NCBI GenBank assembly: GCA_013813715.1
Contig: JACCRF010000030.1
Coordinates: forward strand, 1-64,000
Source: Gemmatimonadaceae bacterium
Lineage (GTDB): Bacteria > Gemmatimonadota > Gemmatimonadetes > Gemmatimonadales > Gemmatimonadaceae
Length of the DNA: 64,000 nt
Direction of reading: 5' to 3'
In this document: positions 50,491-61,469 of the stretch, in pieces
Layout: each line of letters starts with the position of its first letter
How positions within the stretch are numbered: the first letter of the stretch is position 1
Notes under the pieces: model-generated
What the model was told of the DNA's origin: nothing
Databases searched by the model: none
What the model saw: only the letters and a program-made list of their open reading frames with translations
Program-made: the position numbers and the translations under genes

Positions 50491-51540
50491 CTACCAGCCC
50501 ACTACATACACGACCGCCTCAACAGGAACTTCGTGCGCAACGGCATTCGCCCGTGGCGCAAGGGCCAGGATGTAGCGCCCGCCTTTGGTCGCCGCGAGCG
50601 CTTTCCCCGATCCGACAGCAAAGGGAGTCGCGGTGGGCGACGCGCCCACGGTCGTTTCGCGCGCAGTGATGACCCCCCTGCTGCTCTCGATGGCGAATGT
50701 CCGCGCGTCGCTCGCGACGTGGATCGCGGGCGCGGCCTGCATGTCCGCCGGCGCCGAGATGTCGAGCACCGGCCCCATCACCCACTTCGGCGCGACGAGC
50801 TGCGCGCCGGCAGCGAGGGTGCCATGGAAGGCGCCGGTCGCCGGGTCGAGCGCCGCCCACGCCTCGGATGGCTCGTCATCCTGCACGCGGGCGGGATTGG
50901 CGCCGAGCGCGACAGTAGTTCCGTCCGCCGTCCATCGCACGCGCCACCCTCGCACGATCGGGTACATCCGCGGCGCAGCGGCGTCGCTGGCGCCGCTGGC
51001 TCGCGAGTCGGCCGGAACCCGGATCGTCCCCGGCTGCGCGATCGCTCGGGCAAGCGACATTCCGCTCGAGGCGAACGATCCGTTGCGGAGCGTTGCCGTG
51101 TCGATGCCGGTGCGGCGTGCCAGGTCGACCCACAGCGGCGCCGGAATCGTATCCGATTCGCGCGCGCTCAGAACGTGAGCCCGCGAAAAAGCGATCGTCT
51201 GCCAGTCAGGCGATGGAGCGACGTCCCACACCTCGTCCATCCGAGCGTGGAAGTTCTTTCCCTCACTGCCGTAGAAGAATCCGTTCGGGACTGCTTCGTT
51301 CTCGACGCCCACCGGGTCCACCATCACGAGGAGCGAGGAGCTGTCGGGCGACAAGATCCATTTCACTCGCGACGTCATCCCGTACGTCCCCTGATTGACC
51401 CGCACCGAACTGACAACCGGTGTGGGGCGAGCTGACACGATGCTGTCGGCCGTTGACGGCCTGGGGCTCGAATCGACGCATCCGGCCGATCCGGCGAGTA
51501 CCAGCAGAAGGGTGAGGGCGGTCGCGTTTAGCTGCATCAC
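50491..51540 (-). CDS. lipoprotein with beta-propeller-like repeats, downstream of gyrA
   Basis: A 349-residue protein with a lipoprotein signal (LAGSAGC, about 15-21). The mature part has repeating segments of the PD40/WD40-like type ([46 protein letters not shown]), so a beta-propeller is likely. No catalytic motif is visible. Its start overlaps the gyrA stop by four bases, so it is translated with gyrA, although no functional link to DNA topology is obvious. The roughly 190 bases between its end and the convergent CoA-binding gene hold a hairpin-like stretch but no gene. Confidence 0.72.
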   Translation of the reverse strand: MMQLNATALTLLLVLAGSAGCVDSSPRPSTADSIVSARPTPVVSSVRVNQGTYGMTSRVKWILSPDSSSLLVMVDPVGVENEAVPNGFFYGSEGKNFHARMDEVWDVAPSPDWQTIAFSRAHVLSARESDTIPAPLWVDLARRTGIDTATLRNGSFASSGMSLARAIAQPGTIRVPADSRASGASDAAAPRMYPIVRGWRVRWTADGTTVALGANPARVQDDEPSEAWAALDPATGAFHGTLAAGAQLVAPKWVMGPVLDISAPADMQAAPAIHVASDARTFAIESSRGVITARETTVGASPTATPFAVGSGKALAATKGGRYILALAPRANAVAHEVPVEAVVYVVGW

Positions 51541-54065
51541 TCGGCGTCCGCTTCGACTTCCGGTTCGTCTCCCGCAACGGCAGCAGTATCATCGCCCGGT
51601 GAGTCCACATCATCGTCCTCAGGCACTACCCGGGCGACCGCGGTCAGAATGTCGCCGTCATCCAGATTGACGAGCCTGACCCCCTGCGCGATGCGTCCGG
51701 TTACGCGGATCTGGGCGACCGAAGAACGGATAATGACGCCGTTTCGCGTGATGAGCATGATCTCGTCTTCGGGGAGCACTTCCATCACGCCGACCACGTC
51801 GCCGGTTCTCTCCGTCCGGTGGACGGTGATTATTCCCGTTCCGCCACGGCGCTGCACCCGGTAATCATCGATGTGCGAGCACTTGCCGAGGCCCCGCTCG
51901 GTGACGACGAGAATCGTCGCCTCGCGTTTGATCACGACCATGCCCACGACGGCATCGCTTGCCCGGAGCGCGATTCCTCTCACGCCTGTGGTGTCACGCC
52001 CCATCTCCCGGGCGTCCTGCTCGTGGAACCGGCAGGAAAGGCCGTGCTTTGTGGCGAGAACGATGTCATTCGTACCACTCGTCACCTGAACGTCGATCAG
52101 CTCATCCCCCGATTCGATCTTGATCGCCTTGATGCCATTCGCGCGCACGTTCGAGTACTGTGACAGGGCGCTCTTTTTCACCGTTCCCTTCTTCGTGCAG
52201 AAGAGGAGAAACTGTGTGTCGGTGAACTCGCGCACCGGCACCATCGCCTGGATCCGCGTGTCCGGCTGGACGTTGATCAGGTTGACGATCGGCTTGCCCT
52301 TGGTCGCCCTCCCTGCCTGCGGAATCTCGTGCACCTTGAGCCAGAAGCAGCGGCCATCGTCGGTGAAGCAGAGGATGTAATCGTGCGTCGAGCCGATGAA
52401 CAGCTTCTCGATGAAATCCTCGTCCTTCAGCGTCTGGCCGCTCAGGCCCCGGCCCCCGCGCCGCTGTTTGCGATACGTCGACACCGAAGTCCGCTTGATG
52501 TATCCCGAATGCGAGATCGTGATCACCATGTCCTCTTCGGCAATCAGGTCCTCGATCGTGAACTCGCCCTCATCGCTCGTGATCTCCGATCTCCGCTCGT
52601 CGCCGAACCGCTTCACCGCGTCGAGCAGCTCGTCGCGGATGATCGTCATCCGCCGCGGTCGCGACGCCAGGATATCGCGCAGCTCCTTAACGAACGCGCG
52701 GACTTCGCGGAGCTCCGCCTCGAGCTTCTCGATCTCGAGACCGGTGAGCTTGGCGAGACGCATGTTGAGAATCGCTTCGGCCTGCCGCTCACTCAGCTTG
52801 AACCGCTTCTGGAGCTGGGCGCCCGCCGTTGGCGTGTCCTCCGCGGCACGGATGAGCTTGATGACCGCGTCGATGTTGTCGACAGCGATCTTGAGGCCCT
52901 CGAGGATGTGCTCGCGCTCAAGCGCCTTGTCGAGCTCGAACTGGGTGCGCCGGACCACCACGTCGTGGCGGTGCTTGATGTAGTGCTCGAGCACTTCCTT
53001 CAGCGGCATGATCTTCGGCACCAGCTGCCCCGTATGCGAATCAGGGACGAGCGCCAGCATGATCACGCCGAAGGTGGACTGCATTGTCGTGTGCTTGTAG
53101 AGCTGGTTGAGCACCACCCGCGGAATTGCATCACGCTTCAGCTCGATCACGACCCGCATGCCGTCCCTGTCGGATTCGTCCCGCAGATCGGAGATGCCTT
53201 CCAGCTTCTTGTCCCTCACCAGCTCGGCGATGTCGAGCACCAGCTTCGACTTGTTGACCTGGTAGGGCAGCTCGTTGATGACGATCTGCGACTTGCTCGA
53301 GCTCTCCTTCTCTTCGATCACGGCGCGCGCGCGCATCACGATGCGGCCGCGGCCAGTCTCCTGGTAATCCTTGATGCCGGCGCGGCCGTAAATGTACCCG
53401 CCGGTCGGAAAGTCAGGACCCTTCACGAACTTGCGCAGATCTCCGCTCGTGAGTTCCGGGTTGTCTATCAGCGCGATAGTGGCGGCGACGATCTCGCCGA
53501 TGTTGTGCGGCGGGATGTTGGTGGCCATTCCGACCGCGATTCCGGACGAGCCGTTGATGAGGAGGTTAGGCACCGCCGACGGAAGAACCTTTGGCTCCAT
53601 CAGCCGGTCATCGAAGTTCGGCGCGTAATCCACCGTGTTCTTGTCGATGTCGGCAAGCATCTCCATCGCGATGCGTGTCAACCGCGACTCGGTATACCGG
53701 TACGCCGCCGCCGGATCTCCGTCCACGCTGCCGAAGTTTCCCTGTCCGTCTACCAGCGGGTAGCGAAGCGAGAAGTCCTGCACCATGCGGACAAGCGCGT
53801 CGTACACCGACTGGTCGCCATGCGGGTGATACTTGCCGAGCACGTCGCCGACGACAGTCGCCGACTTCTTGTAGGGACGGCCGGGCACGAGGCCAAGCTC
53901 GTTCATCGCATACAGCACCCGTCGGTGCACCGGCTTCAGACCGTCGCGCACATCCGGCAGAGCACGCGACACGATGACGCTCATCGAGTAATTGATGAAC
54001 GATTCCTTCACTTCATCGTGGATCAGACGCGGAAGAATCCGCTCACGATTGTTGGGCGCTGTCAT
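51537..54065 (-). CDS. gyrA: DNA gyrase subunit A
   Basis: An 842-residue type IIA topoisomerase subunit that cuts and rejoins DNA during negative supercoiling. The N-terminal [18 protein letters not shown]-like start, [14 protein letters not shown], the quinolone-region [15 protein letters not shown] and the catalytic Tyr in [12 protein letters not shown] (about 122) are present. The GyrA box QRRGGRG near 535 marks it as gyrase rather than topoisomerase IV. The C-terminus is an acidic tail ([10 protein letters not shown]). The length is normal. It is followed by a co-translated lipoprotein gene. The partner gyrB is not in the window. Confidence 0.97.
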   Translation of the reverse strand: MTAPNNRERILPRLIHDEVKESFINYSMSVIVSRALPDVRDGLKPVHRRVLYAMNELGLVPGRPYKKSATVVGDVLGKYHPHGDQSVYDALVRMVQDFSLRYPLVDGQGNFGSVDGDPAAAYRYTESRLTRIAMEMLADIDKNTVDYAPNFDDRLMEPKVLPSAVPNLLINGSSGIAVGMATNIPPHNIGEIVAATIALIDNPELTSGDLRKFVKGPDFPTGGYIYGRAGIKDYQETGRGRIVMRARAVIEEKESSSKSQIVINELPYQVNKSKLVLDIAELVRDKKLEGISDLRDESDRDGMRVVIELKRDAIPRVVLNQLYKHTTMQSTFGVIMLALVPDSHTGQLVPKIMPLKEVLEHYIKHRHDVVVRRTQFELDKALEREHILEGLKIAVDNIDAVIKLIRAAEDTPTAGAQLQKRFKLSERQAEAILNMRLAKLTGLEIEKLEAELREVRAFVKELRDILASRPRRMTIIRDELLDAVKRFGDERRSEITSDEGEFTIEDLIAEEDMVITISHSGYIKRTSVSTYRKQRRGGRGLSGQTLKDEDFIEKLFIGSTHDYILCFTDDGRCFWLKVHEIPQAGRATKGKPIVNLINVQPDTRIQAMVPVREFTDTQFLLFCTKKGTVKKSALSQYSNVRANGIKAIKIESGDELIDVQVTSGTNDIVLATKHGLSCRFHEQDAREMGRDTTGVRGIALRASDAVVGMVVIKREATILVVTERGLGKCSHIDDYRVQRRGGTGIITVHRTERTGDVVGVMEVLPEDEIMLITRNGVIIRSSVAQIRVTGRIAQGVRLVNLDDGDILTAVARVVPEDDDVDSPGDDTAAVAGDEPEVEADAE

Positions 54066-54187
54066 GGGATGTCGGAGCGGGCTTCGAAAGGCGGGAAAGA
54101 CAACCCTGAAATATACCTTTTTTCAGCCCTTGATGCAACTTTCGGAGTCGCCTCTAAGTTATTGCAGTACCGCCAGTTACGCTACAA

Positions 54188-55009
54188 TCACGAGACCATT
54201 CGGCGTGTCCGGCGGCGCACCTCTGAGGTGCCTGCGGGTGGGGTGCGGCTGGAGACCAGTCGCGGGTTCGCGAGCAGCCTTTCGAAATCCACCGGGGGCA
54301 ACGGCCGCGACAGGTAAAAGCCCTGCCCGAGACTGCACCCAAGCCTCCGCAGAACGTCCCATTGTTCCGCCGTTTCGATCCCTTCCGCGACGACGCGAAG
54401 TCCGAGAATTCTTCCCAGTCCAATGACCGCTTCGGCAAGCGGCGAATTGGAGCTCTCCCGGCCAAGTCCAGCGATGAAAGAACGGTCCATTTTGAGGCTG
54501 TCCACTGGAAATCTTTCGAGGTAGGCAAGCGATGAGTAGCCCGTTCCAAAATCGTCGATCGACAGTCTCACGCCGAGCGCCTTCAGTGCGTCCAGTCGCT
54601 CCAGAGTGGCCGAAGCAATCCCGATCGACACAGTGACGACGATATCGGTGCCCTGCACCGAGAACGGACGCACGAATGCGTCGATAATCGTGTCGGTGAC
54701 GCCCCGCGACCCGTCCGTCTCGTTCTCGAGCAGCACCGCGAACTCGTCGCCTCCCAGTCGTGCGACGGTGTCGGCAGGACGGCCAATGACGAGGAGCAGA
54801 AGGAGGATCTCGGCGAGTATCAACGCGGTCGTCAGTACCCGAACGCGTTGCTCATGGTGATGCCGTTCGGTGTAAAGCAGCTCTTCTCCGGCGATGAACA
54901 GTCCAAGACGAGTGCGAAGAATGTCGAAGCGTTTTCGCTGAACCTGCGTCGAGGCCGCACGCCGAGCGCTCGGCTGCCGCCGCCGGAAACAGCCAGGCTT
55001 TGCTGCCAC
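54188..55009 (-). pseudogene. decayed CHASE3-GGDEF-EAL gene, in frame but with internal deletions
   Basis: The 273-residue frame is a patchwork. It starts in the last helix of a CHASE3-like sensor and a membrane helix (ALILAEILLLLLVI). It jumps to the GGDEF signature (VARLGGDEFAVLLE) without the first half of that domain, then from VTVSIGIA jumps to the middle of an EAL domain (LSIDDFGTGYSSLAYLERF, VVAEGIETAEQ, QGFYLSRPL). The EAL motif and the first catalytic Glu and Asn are missing. A TGA in frame just upstream of GTG 55009 confirms that the N-terminus is gone. Neither cyclic-di-GMP synthesis nor breakdown is likely. Confidence 0.85.
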
Positions 55010-55119
55010 GCGCTCGCGGCCTCACTGATGCCTGGTATCCGACTGCTCCGCGTCCGGTGCGTACGCCGGCTCGGTGCGCTTACCGAGTCAGAAGCGGCAT
55101 GGCACGGGATAGCGGGTGG

Positions 55120-55875
55120 TTAGTGCGATGGCCCTTTGTAACCCGCAGCCTCGGCTTCGTCTTCCAGCTCCAGCTGCGCCTGGTCCTTGTCGATAGCATC
55201 CTTCTCGGCGCGATAGCGGTTGTACCACTCGCGGGTCACCTCGGCCGCGAGCTCGCGGTTACCGAGCCCGAACGACAGCGCTAGAGCGAGCGCGACCGCC
55301 CCAAAGAGAAGCGCGAAAGCGGTGGTCACGATCTCACTCGCGACCCCTAGCTCCTGGAGCGCCATGAACACGGCGAGGACTATGACACCGCCCTTGCCGA
55401 CGCGCGAGAGAGTCGGCCCGCCGTGCAGCCCACCGGCACTCGCCATGATGAGCCCGCCCACGAAGCCGCCGAGCACGATCCCGACAACGATGATCACCAC
55501 CGCAGCAATGACACTGGGGATATAGCTCACCAGCTCGCTGAAGACGTTGGCGAGCGACTGGAGGCCGAGCGCGTTGGCGGCCACCAGCATCACGGTGAAC
55601 ATGATGAACCAGAAGACCAGATTCGCCGCGATGCGCGTTGGGTTCATGTGCGAGCCGGCGCGCTCGACCGCGTCCATCACGCCGCCCCGTTCGAGCAGCT
55701 GGGTGAACCTGATCCGGCGGAGGACTCTCTCGGTGCCCTTCTCGAACAGCCGCGCGAGCAGGTAACCGGCGAAGAGGATGACGAGCGCGCCGACTAGCGG
55801 CGGGAAATACTGGTAGAGCTGCGCGAAGCTTTCCTGAAGCCGGTCGAGAAAAGTCTGGTTGCTGGTGTCACCCAC
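55120..55875 (-). CDS. TM-helix (mechanosensitive-channel-related) membrane protein
   Basis: A 251-residue protein with an N-terminal helix FPPLVGALVILFAGYLLARL that matches the conserved TM-helix repeat (PF05552) found beside MscS channels. A second such unit follows at SVIAAVVIIVVGIVLGGFV, with two or three further helices up to SFGLGNRELAAEV. The cytoplasmic beta domain of MscS is missing, and the C-terminus is a charged helix. Such proteins are usually annotated as mechanosensitive channel-like, but gating has not been shown for this form. It is a single gene, separated by about 100 bases from the zinc-ribbon gene on its upstream side. Confidence 0.78.
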   Translation of the reverse strand: MGDTSNQTFLDRLQESFAQLYQYFPPLVGALVILFAGYLLARLFEKGTERVLRRIRFTQLLERGGVMDAVERAGSHMNPTRIAANLVFWFIMFTVMLVAANALGLQSLANVFSELVSYIPSVIAAVVIIVVGIVLGGFVGGLIMASAGGLHGGPTLSRVGKGGVIVLAVFMALQELGVASEIVTTAFALLFGAVALALALSFGLGNRELAAEVTREWYNRYRAEKDAIDKDQAQLELEDEAEAAGYKGPSH

Positions 55876-55975
55876 GTATGACTCTGGCTGAAGTGCAAGT
55901 CGAACAGCACTTAAGGATAGCAGTCAGGTCGTCTTTTCGCTGGTGTTCAGGACACCGATGCGCTTACTGGCAACG

Positions 55976-56200
55976 CTAGTTCCGCGTCCCGCGCCTGATG
56001 TCGTAGATCGCGCTGCGATGGCACCGCGGGCAGATGAGCCACTCCCGCTTGCGGGCGTAGCCGAGCCCGAATGAGCCTCCTCCGATCGGCCGCTCGGTCA
56101 TGGGAACGCGGCAGCGAGGGCATTCGGGCATCTTGCCCTCCTTGAACGCCTCCCGGATCGCCCCGAGCTCGTCTGGACTGTACTGTGCCAACTCGGTCAT
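55976..56200 (-). CDS. small zinc-ribbon protein
   Basis: A 74-residue protein with two knuckles, CPRCRVPM and CPRCHRS, about 30 residues apart, giving four Cys for one structural zinc. Between them lies a Gly-rich, basic segment (GGGSFGLGYARKREW). Such zinc ribbons bind nucleic acid or proteins, and I cannot tell which. Its start overlaps the stop of the oxidoreductase gene by four bases (ATGA), so the two are co-translated. It has no signal peptide. Confidence 0.72.
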   Translation of the reverse strand: MTELAQYSPDELGAIREAFKEGKMPECPRCRVPMTERPIGGGSFGLGYARKREWLICPRCHRSAIYDIRRGTRN

Positions 56201-57228
56201 ATCCGGACGACTACCTTGCCAAACTGCTCGCCGCTGACAAGCCGCTCGAACGCCGCCTTGCCGTTCTCAAGCTCGAACACGGAATCCACGACCGGATTTA
56301 ACCGGCCGGCCCGGAATTCCGCGACGACCGCGGCGAACTCGGCGTCGTTGCCCATCGTCGAGCCCATTATTGTCCATTGATTCCAGAACAGCCGCCTCAC
56401 GTCAGTCACGACTTCGGGGCCTGATGTACCCCCACATGTAACGAGTCGCCCACCTCGCCCAAGGGCTACGAGCGACTCGGCCCACGTCGCCTGACCGACG
56501 CTGTCGATGACAACGCTCACACCGCGCTTCCCGGTGCGGCCGCGAATCTCCTTTCCCACCTGCATCGTGCCGTGATTCAGCGTTTCGTCGGCGCCGAGCT
56601 CGCGCGCCCTCTCGAGTTTCTCGTCGCTCCCCGAGGTTACCCAGACGCGCGCGCCGCGGTGCTTCGCGATTTGCAGCGCCGCGAGCGCCACACCGCCGCC
56701 GATCCCCCATATAAGAACTTCGTCGCCCGGGCCAACTTTGGCGCGTGTGACAAGCATCCGCCACGCCGTGAGCGTCGCGAGCGTATACGCTGCCGCCCTC
56801 TCGGCAGGCACCCGATCGGGAACAGCCAGCACGTTCCGCGCGGGAACAACTACATACTCGGCGAGAGTACCCGGCAAGTGCTCGCCCAGCAGCCGAAAGC
56901 GCACGCACAGGGACTGTTCGCCAGCAAGGCAGAACGCGCAGGTTCCGTCGCTGATTCCGGGATTGATCACAACAGTCTCGCCCACTGCCGGCGATTCGAC
57001 TTCCTCTCCGGCGGCGTCGATGATGCCCGTGGCGTCGGCGCCGAGTATCCACGGCGCGACGATGCTCGCGCCCGGCAGGCCGCCAAGCATATGAACGTCG
57101 AGGCGGTTCAGGGCGGCCGCGGTGATCCGAACCCGCACCTGGCCGGATGAAGGTTCGGGCACCGGGAGATCGGCGCGGTACTCGAGTTTATCTACGCCAC
57201 CGTGCGCGGAGATGGTGACTGCTCGCAA
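56197..57228 (-). CDS. zinc-type MDR alcohol dehydrogenase/quinone oxidoreductase
   Basis: A 343-residue medium-chain dehydrogenase/reductase. An N-terminal GroES-like domain (LPVPEPSSGQVRVRITAAAL) is followed by a Rossmann domain with VLIWGIGGGVALAALQIAKH. The structural zinc lobe is reduced to three Cys (CAFCLAGEQSLC) instead of four. The catalytic-zinc Cys/His of true alcohol dehydrogenases is not evident: LNRLDVHMLGG has Asp where Cys is usual. A quinone-reductase- or enone-reductase-like activity with NADPH therefore fits better. It is divergent from the sucB gene and overlaps the zinc-ribbon gene. Confidence 0.87.
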   Translation of the reverse strand: MRAVTISAHGGVDKLEYRADLPVPEPSSGQVRVRITAAALNRLDVHMLGGLPGASIVAPWILGADATGIIDAAGEEVESPAVGETVVINPGISDGTCAFCLAGEQSLCVRFRLLGEHLPGTLAEYVVVPARNVLAVPDRVPAERAAAYTLATLTAWRMLVTRAKVGPGDEVLIWGIGGGVALAALQIAKHRGARVWVTSGSDEKLERARELGADETLNHGTMQVGKEIRGRTGKRGVSVVIDSVGQATWAESLVALGRGGRLVTCGGTSGPEVVTDVRRLFWNQWTIMGSTMGNDAEFAAVVAEFRAGRLNPVVDSVFELENGKAAFERLVSGEQFGKVVVRI

Positions 57229-57321
57229 CGAAACCTCGAGCGTTATATTGAGGGTCGCATCGCGTTTCCCCGCGATTCAGCCTGAAGATACGGGGTCTGT
57301 TCTCATTCTGCTCTGACCGTA

Positions 57322-58620
57322 ATGGTATCCATCAAGGTCCCTCCGCTCGGTGAATCGATTGTCGAAGCCACAGTCTCGCGGTGGATGAAGAAGCAGGGCG
57401 ACGCGGTTGCGACCGGTGAGACGATCGTCGAGCTCGAGACCGACAAGATCACAGTGGAGGTGCCTGCACCTCGCGCCGGCGTCCTTTCGTCGCAGGCGGT
57501 TGCGGAAGGTGCGATCGTCAAGGTTGAGGATGTCCTGGGCGAGCTCGATGAAGCAGCGGCCGGTGCCGCTGCAGGGTCATCGGCCGCTCCAGCCGCTGAG
57601 GCCCGTCCCGCCACTGATACGCCTTCCGCTACTGGCAGCCCTCCTACCGCTGAGCTCGCGGAGGCCGCGTCTCCGAAACCTGATTCGAGCGCACCGGCTT
57701 CCTCCAGCGAAGTGAAGTCGTCACCAGCTGCCCGTCGAACCGCCGCAGACGCAGGAGTCGATGTCGCGAACATCACCGGTACCGGTCGGGGTGGCGTAGT
57801 CAGCAAACCTGACGTGGTGGAACATGTGGCCGGCGGCGTATCGAAGCCTCTCGCCGCTGAAACACCTGCGCCTGTCTCGCAGGAGTCTGCGCCTCCGCGC
57901 GCACCAGCCTCAGCGCCTCCGCGTGGTTCTGAGACAAGAGAAAAGATGACCACGCGGCGGAAGCGGATCGCTGAGAATCTCCTGCAATCGCAGCACGCGA
58001 CCGCTCACCTGACGACGTTCAACGAGATAGACATGTCGGCGGTGAACGCACTCCGCGAGCGGATGAGGGATCGCGTCGAGAAGGAACAGGGAGTCAAGCT
58101 GACCTTCATGCCGTTCTTCGTGAAGGCGGCGTGCATGGCGCTCGAGAGCTATCCGGTGGTCAATGCGCAGATAGATGGCGACACGATCGTCTACAAGCAC
58201 TACGTCAACATGGGCATCGCGGTCGCATCGGAGGCCGGACTTGTCGTGCCCAACATCAAGGACGCGCACCGGAAGGGAACGATCGAGATCGCCCGCGACA
58301 TCGCGGCCGTCGCGAAGCGCGCACGCGACGGGAAGCTCGGGATGGATGACCTCACCGGCGGCACGTTCACGATCACCAATGGCGGCGTGTTCGGATCGCT
58401 CGTTTCGACGCCGATCATCAACTACCCGCAGGTCGGCATCCTCGGGCTCCACAAGACTCAGGAGCGGCCGGTCGCCGTCAACGGCCAGGTCGAGATCAGA
58501 CCGATGATGTACATCGCTCTCTCGTATGATCATCGCATCGTGGATGGCCAGCAGGCCGTGCTGTTTCTCGTGCGCATCAAGGAGCTGATCGAGGATCCCG
58601 CGTCGATGCTCATCTCCTGA
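57322..58620 (+). CDS. sucB: dihydrolipoamide succinyltransferase (2-oxoacid dehydrogenase E2)
   Basis: A 432-residue E2 component that transfers the acyl group from lipoamide to CoA in the 2-oxoglutarate dehydrogenase complex. The lipoyl domain (1-80) has the lipoylated Lys in ETDKITVEV (about 42). An Ala/Pro-rich linker leads to the E3-binding domain ([20 protein letters not shown], about 133-165), then another linker, and the catalytic domain with [10 protein letters not shown] and the HxxxDG motif in [10 protein letters not shown] (about 403). It is the succinyl rather than the acetyl type by overall sequence, but the branched-chain enzyme is an alternative. The lpdA gene follows after 6 bases. 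E1 is not in the window. Confidence 0.92.
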   Translation: MVSIKVPPLGESIVEATVSRWMKKQGDAVATGETIVELETDKITVEVPAPRAGVLSSQAVAEGAIVKVEDVLGELDEAAAGAAAGSSAAPAAEARPATDTPSATGSPPTAELAEAASPKPDSSAPASSSEVKSSPAARRTAADAGVDVANITGTGRGGVVSKPDVVEHVAGGVSKPLAAETPAPVSQESAPPRAPASAPPRGSETREKMTTRRKRIAENLLQSQHATAHLTTFNEIDMSAVNALRERMRDRVEKEQGVKLTFMPFFVKAACMALESYPVVNAQIDGDTIVYKHYVNMGIAVASEAGLVVPNIKDAHRKGTIEIARDIAAVAKRARDGKLGMDDLTGGTFTITNGGVFGSLVSTPIINYPQVGILGLHKTQERPVAVNGQVEIRPMMYIALSYDHRIVDGQQAVLFLVRIKELIEDPASMLIS

Positions 58621-58626
58621 CGCGCG

Positions 58627-60033
58627 GTGCCCGACAAGCAACTAGCGGACGTCGTCATCATTGGTGGCGGGCCAGGTGGCTACGTCGCCGCGATCCGCGC
58701 AGCGCAGCTCGGACTTGCAACGGTCTGCGTCGAGATGGACAAGACCCTCGGCGGCACGTGCGTCAACATCGGATGCATCCCGTCCAAGGCGCTGCTCACA
58801 TCGTCGGAGCACTACGAATTCGCCCGATTGCATGCCGCCGAGCATGGGGTGACGTTCGAAGGGGTGTCGTTCGATCTCGCCACGATGATGAAGCGCAAGG
58901 ATTCGGTCGTCGCCCAGAACACAAAGGGTATCGAGTACCTCTTTCGCAAGAACGGAATCGAGTGGGCTAAAGGGCGCGGCACACTCAAGGCGGGCAAGGT
59001 CGTCGAGGTATCGGCGGCAGACGGATCGACCAGCTCCTACCAGGCCAGGAACGTCATCATCGCGACGGGGTCGGTGCCAGTTGAGCTTCCATTCCTCAAG
59101 TTCGACGAAGAGCGAATCCTGTCAAACGACGGCGCTCTGCGCATTCCCGAGATACCGAAGCATCTAATCGTAATCGGCGGCGGAGTGATCGGGCTCGAGC
59201 TCGGCTCCGTGTGGCGCCGACTCGGCGCAAAGGTCACGGTGATCGAGCTGCTACCATCGATCCTCCCCGGCAACGATGCCGAGATCATCAGGGAAGCCGA
59301 CAAGATCTTCCGCAAACAGGGGCTCGACATCCGCGCCGGCACACGCGTTGTGGGTGCGCGTCGCGATGGGAATCACGTGCTCATCGACGTCGAGAAAGAC
59401 GGGAGTGCCGAGACCCTCGACGCCGACTACGTGCTCGTGTCCATCGGCAGAAAATCTTCCCTTACCGGCATCGACCCCGCGGCGCTCGACCTCACCCTCG
59501 GCAAGCACGGCGAGATCGCAGTCGATGCGCAGATGCGGACGAATCTACCGAACGTCTTTGCAATCGGCGATGCGGTCGGCGGCAAGCTGCTCGCGCACAA
59601 GGCTGAAGAGGAAGGCGTGATCGCAGCCGAGGTGATCGGCGGGCATGATGTGCAAATGGACTACAGGTCCATGCCATCGGTCGTCTATACATGGCCCGAA
59701 ATAGCAACCGTCGGGCTCGCCGAGCACGAGGTGAAGGAATCGGGCAGCAAGTATAAGGTCGGGCGGTTCCCCTTCTCGGCGAACGGTCGCGCCCGCACCA
59801 TGGCAGAGACGACGGGCCTGGTGAAGTTCATTGCGGACGCAACAACGGACGAGCTGCTCGGGTGTCACATTATCGGGGCGAACGCGTCGGACCTGATCCA
59901 GGAGGTCGTGCTCGCATTCGAATACCGGGGGTCGTCCGAGGACATCGGGATGACGGTTCACTCGCACCCGACGTTATCGGAGACCGTAAAGGAAGCGGCC
60001 CTGGGCGTGCTGGGCCGCTCCATACATATATAG
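58627..60033 (+). CDS. lpdA: dihydrolipoyl dehydrogenase
   Basis: A 468-residue FAD-dependent E3 enzyme that reoxidises dihydrolipoamide with NAD+. The FAD motif VVIIGGGPGGYVAAIRAAQL is at the start. The redox-active disulfide is in GGTCVNIGCIPSKALL (C45 and C50). The NAD motif is VIGGGVIGLELGSVWRRLG, and the C-terminal HSHPTLSE carries the catalytic His-Glu pair. The start is GTG. It lies 6 bases after sucB, forming an E2-E3 operon that serves the 2-oxoacid dehydrogenase and perhaps the glycine cleavage system. The GNAT gene begins 36 bases after its stop. Confidence 0.96.
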   Translation: MPDKQLADVVIIGGGPGGYVAAIRAAQLGLATVCVEMDKTLGGTCVNIGCIPSKALLTSSEHYEFARLHAAEHGVTFEGVSFDLATMMKRKDSVVAQNTKGIEYLFRKNGIEWAKGRGTLKAGKVVEVSAADGSTSSYQARNVIIATGSVPVELPFLKFDEERILSNDGALRIPEIPKHLIVIGGGVIGLELGSVWRRLGAKVTVIELLPSILPGNDAEIIREADKIFRKQGLDIRAGTRVVGARRDGNHVLIDVEKDGSAETLDADYVLVSIGRKSSLTGIDPAALDLTLGKHGEIAVDAQMRTNLPNVFAIGDAVGGKLLAHKAEEEGVIAAEVIGGHDVQMDYRSMPSVVYTWPEIATVGLAEHEVKESGSKYKVGRFPFSANGRARTMAETTGLVKFIADATTDELLGCHIIGANASDLIQEVVLAFEYRGSSEDIGMTVHSHPTLSETVKEAALGVLGRSIHI

Positions 60034-60069
60034 GATGCGACGCGCCGCCCGGGCCCCGTAGAGGCAACG

Positions 60070-60561
60070 GTGCTTGCGCCTGCACTGAAGCGACTGGCGG
60101 TGCGCGCGGCGTGCGAGAACGACCTCGCCGCCGCTCTTGCATTGCTGAACTGGGAAAAAGCCCGGAATCCCTGGATCGGCCGCGTTCCGGATCTTCTCAG
60201 AAACGCTGTGGCAGATCCAACCGGGGAGCACCGCGCCTGTGTCGCCGAGCGTGACGCGGAGGTCGTGGGGCTGGGTGTGTATGGAATGGTGGCAGGAGCA
60301 GTGCGAACAGGCATGCTCTACGCCGTGCTGGTTGCGCCGCGTTCCCGCCGCTCCGGCATCGGCTCCCGCATCGTATTCCACGTCACCACCGAACTCGCAT
60401 CCGTCGCTGCACGCACGATTTTCGCGGAAGTACCCGGTGACCCATGTCTCGTTCGATATCGCGCGCTCCTCATCGCGTACGGATTCGTGGAAGAGTCGCG
60501 CATCGACGATTACTACCGCGATGGCGTTCCGCAAATCGTATCGCGTTTCGACCTGCCGTGA
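60070..60561 (+). CDS. GNAT family N-acetyltransferase
   Basis: A 163-residue acetyltransferase that uses acetyl-CoA. The GNAT core is seen as AVLVAPRSRRSGIGSRIVFH, where the R-x-x-G-x-G/A loop binds CoA pyrophosphate, followed by AARTIFAEVPGD and ALLIAYGFVEESRIDDYYRDGV. The acceptor cannot be told. It starts at GTG 60070, with GAGG upstream. It is on the same strand as lpdA (36 bases) and ppk2 (24 bases), so it may be part of the same transcript, but no common pathway is clear. Confidence 0.85.
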   Translation: MLAPALKRLAVRAACENDLAAALALLNWEKARNPWIGRVPDLLRNAVADPTGEHRACVAERDAEVVGLGVYGMVAGAVRTGMLYAVLVAPRSRRSGIGSRIVFHVTTELASVAARTIFAEVPGDPCLVRYRALLIAYGFVEESRIDDYYRDGVPQIVSRFDLP

Positions 60562-60585
60562 CCTCACCCATCCACTGAAGAAAAC

Positions 60586-61392
<807 letters not shown>

Positions 61393-61469
61393 CGCGGGGA
61401 TTCATGGCGGACGGTTAACGACCTGGTGCACCGTGGCGTCAAATGCCTGGACACTTTCACGCACCCCGC

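Noticed and set aside
52329-54317. A 662-codon open frame antisense to gyrA
   Set aside because: It is long only because of third-position GC bias in gyrA. The text is His/Asp/Arg-rich and has no domain.
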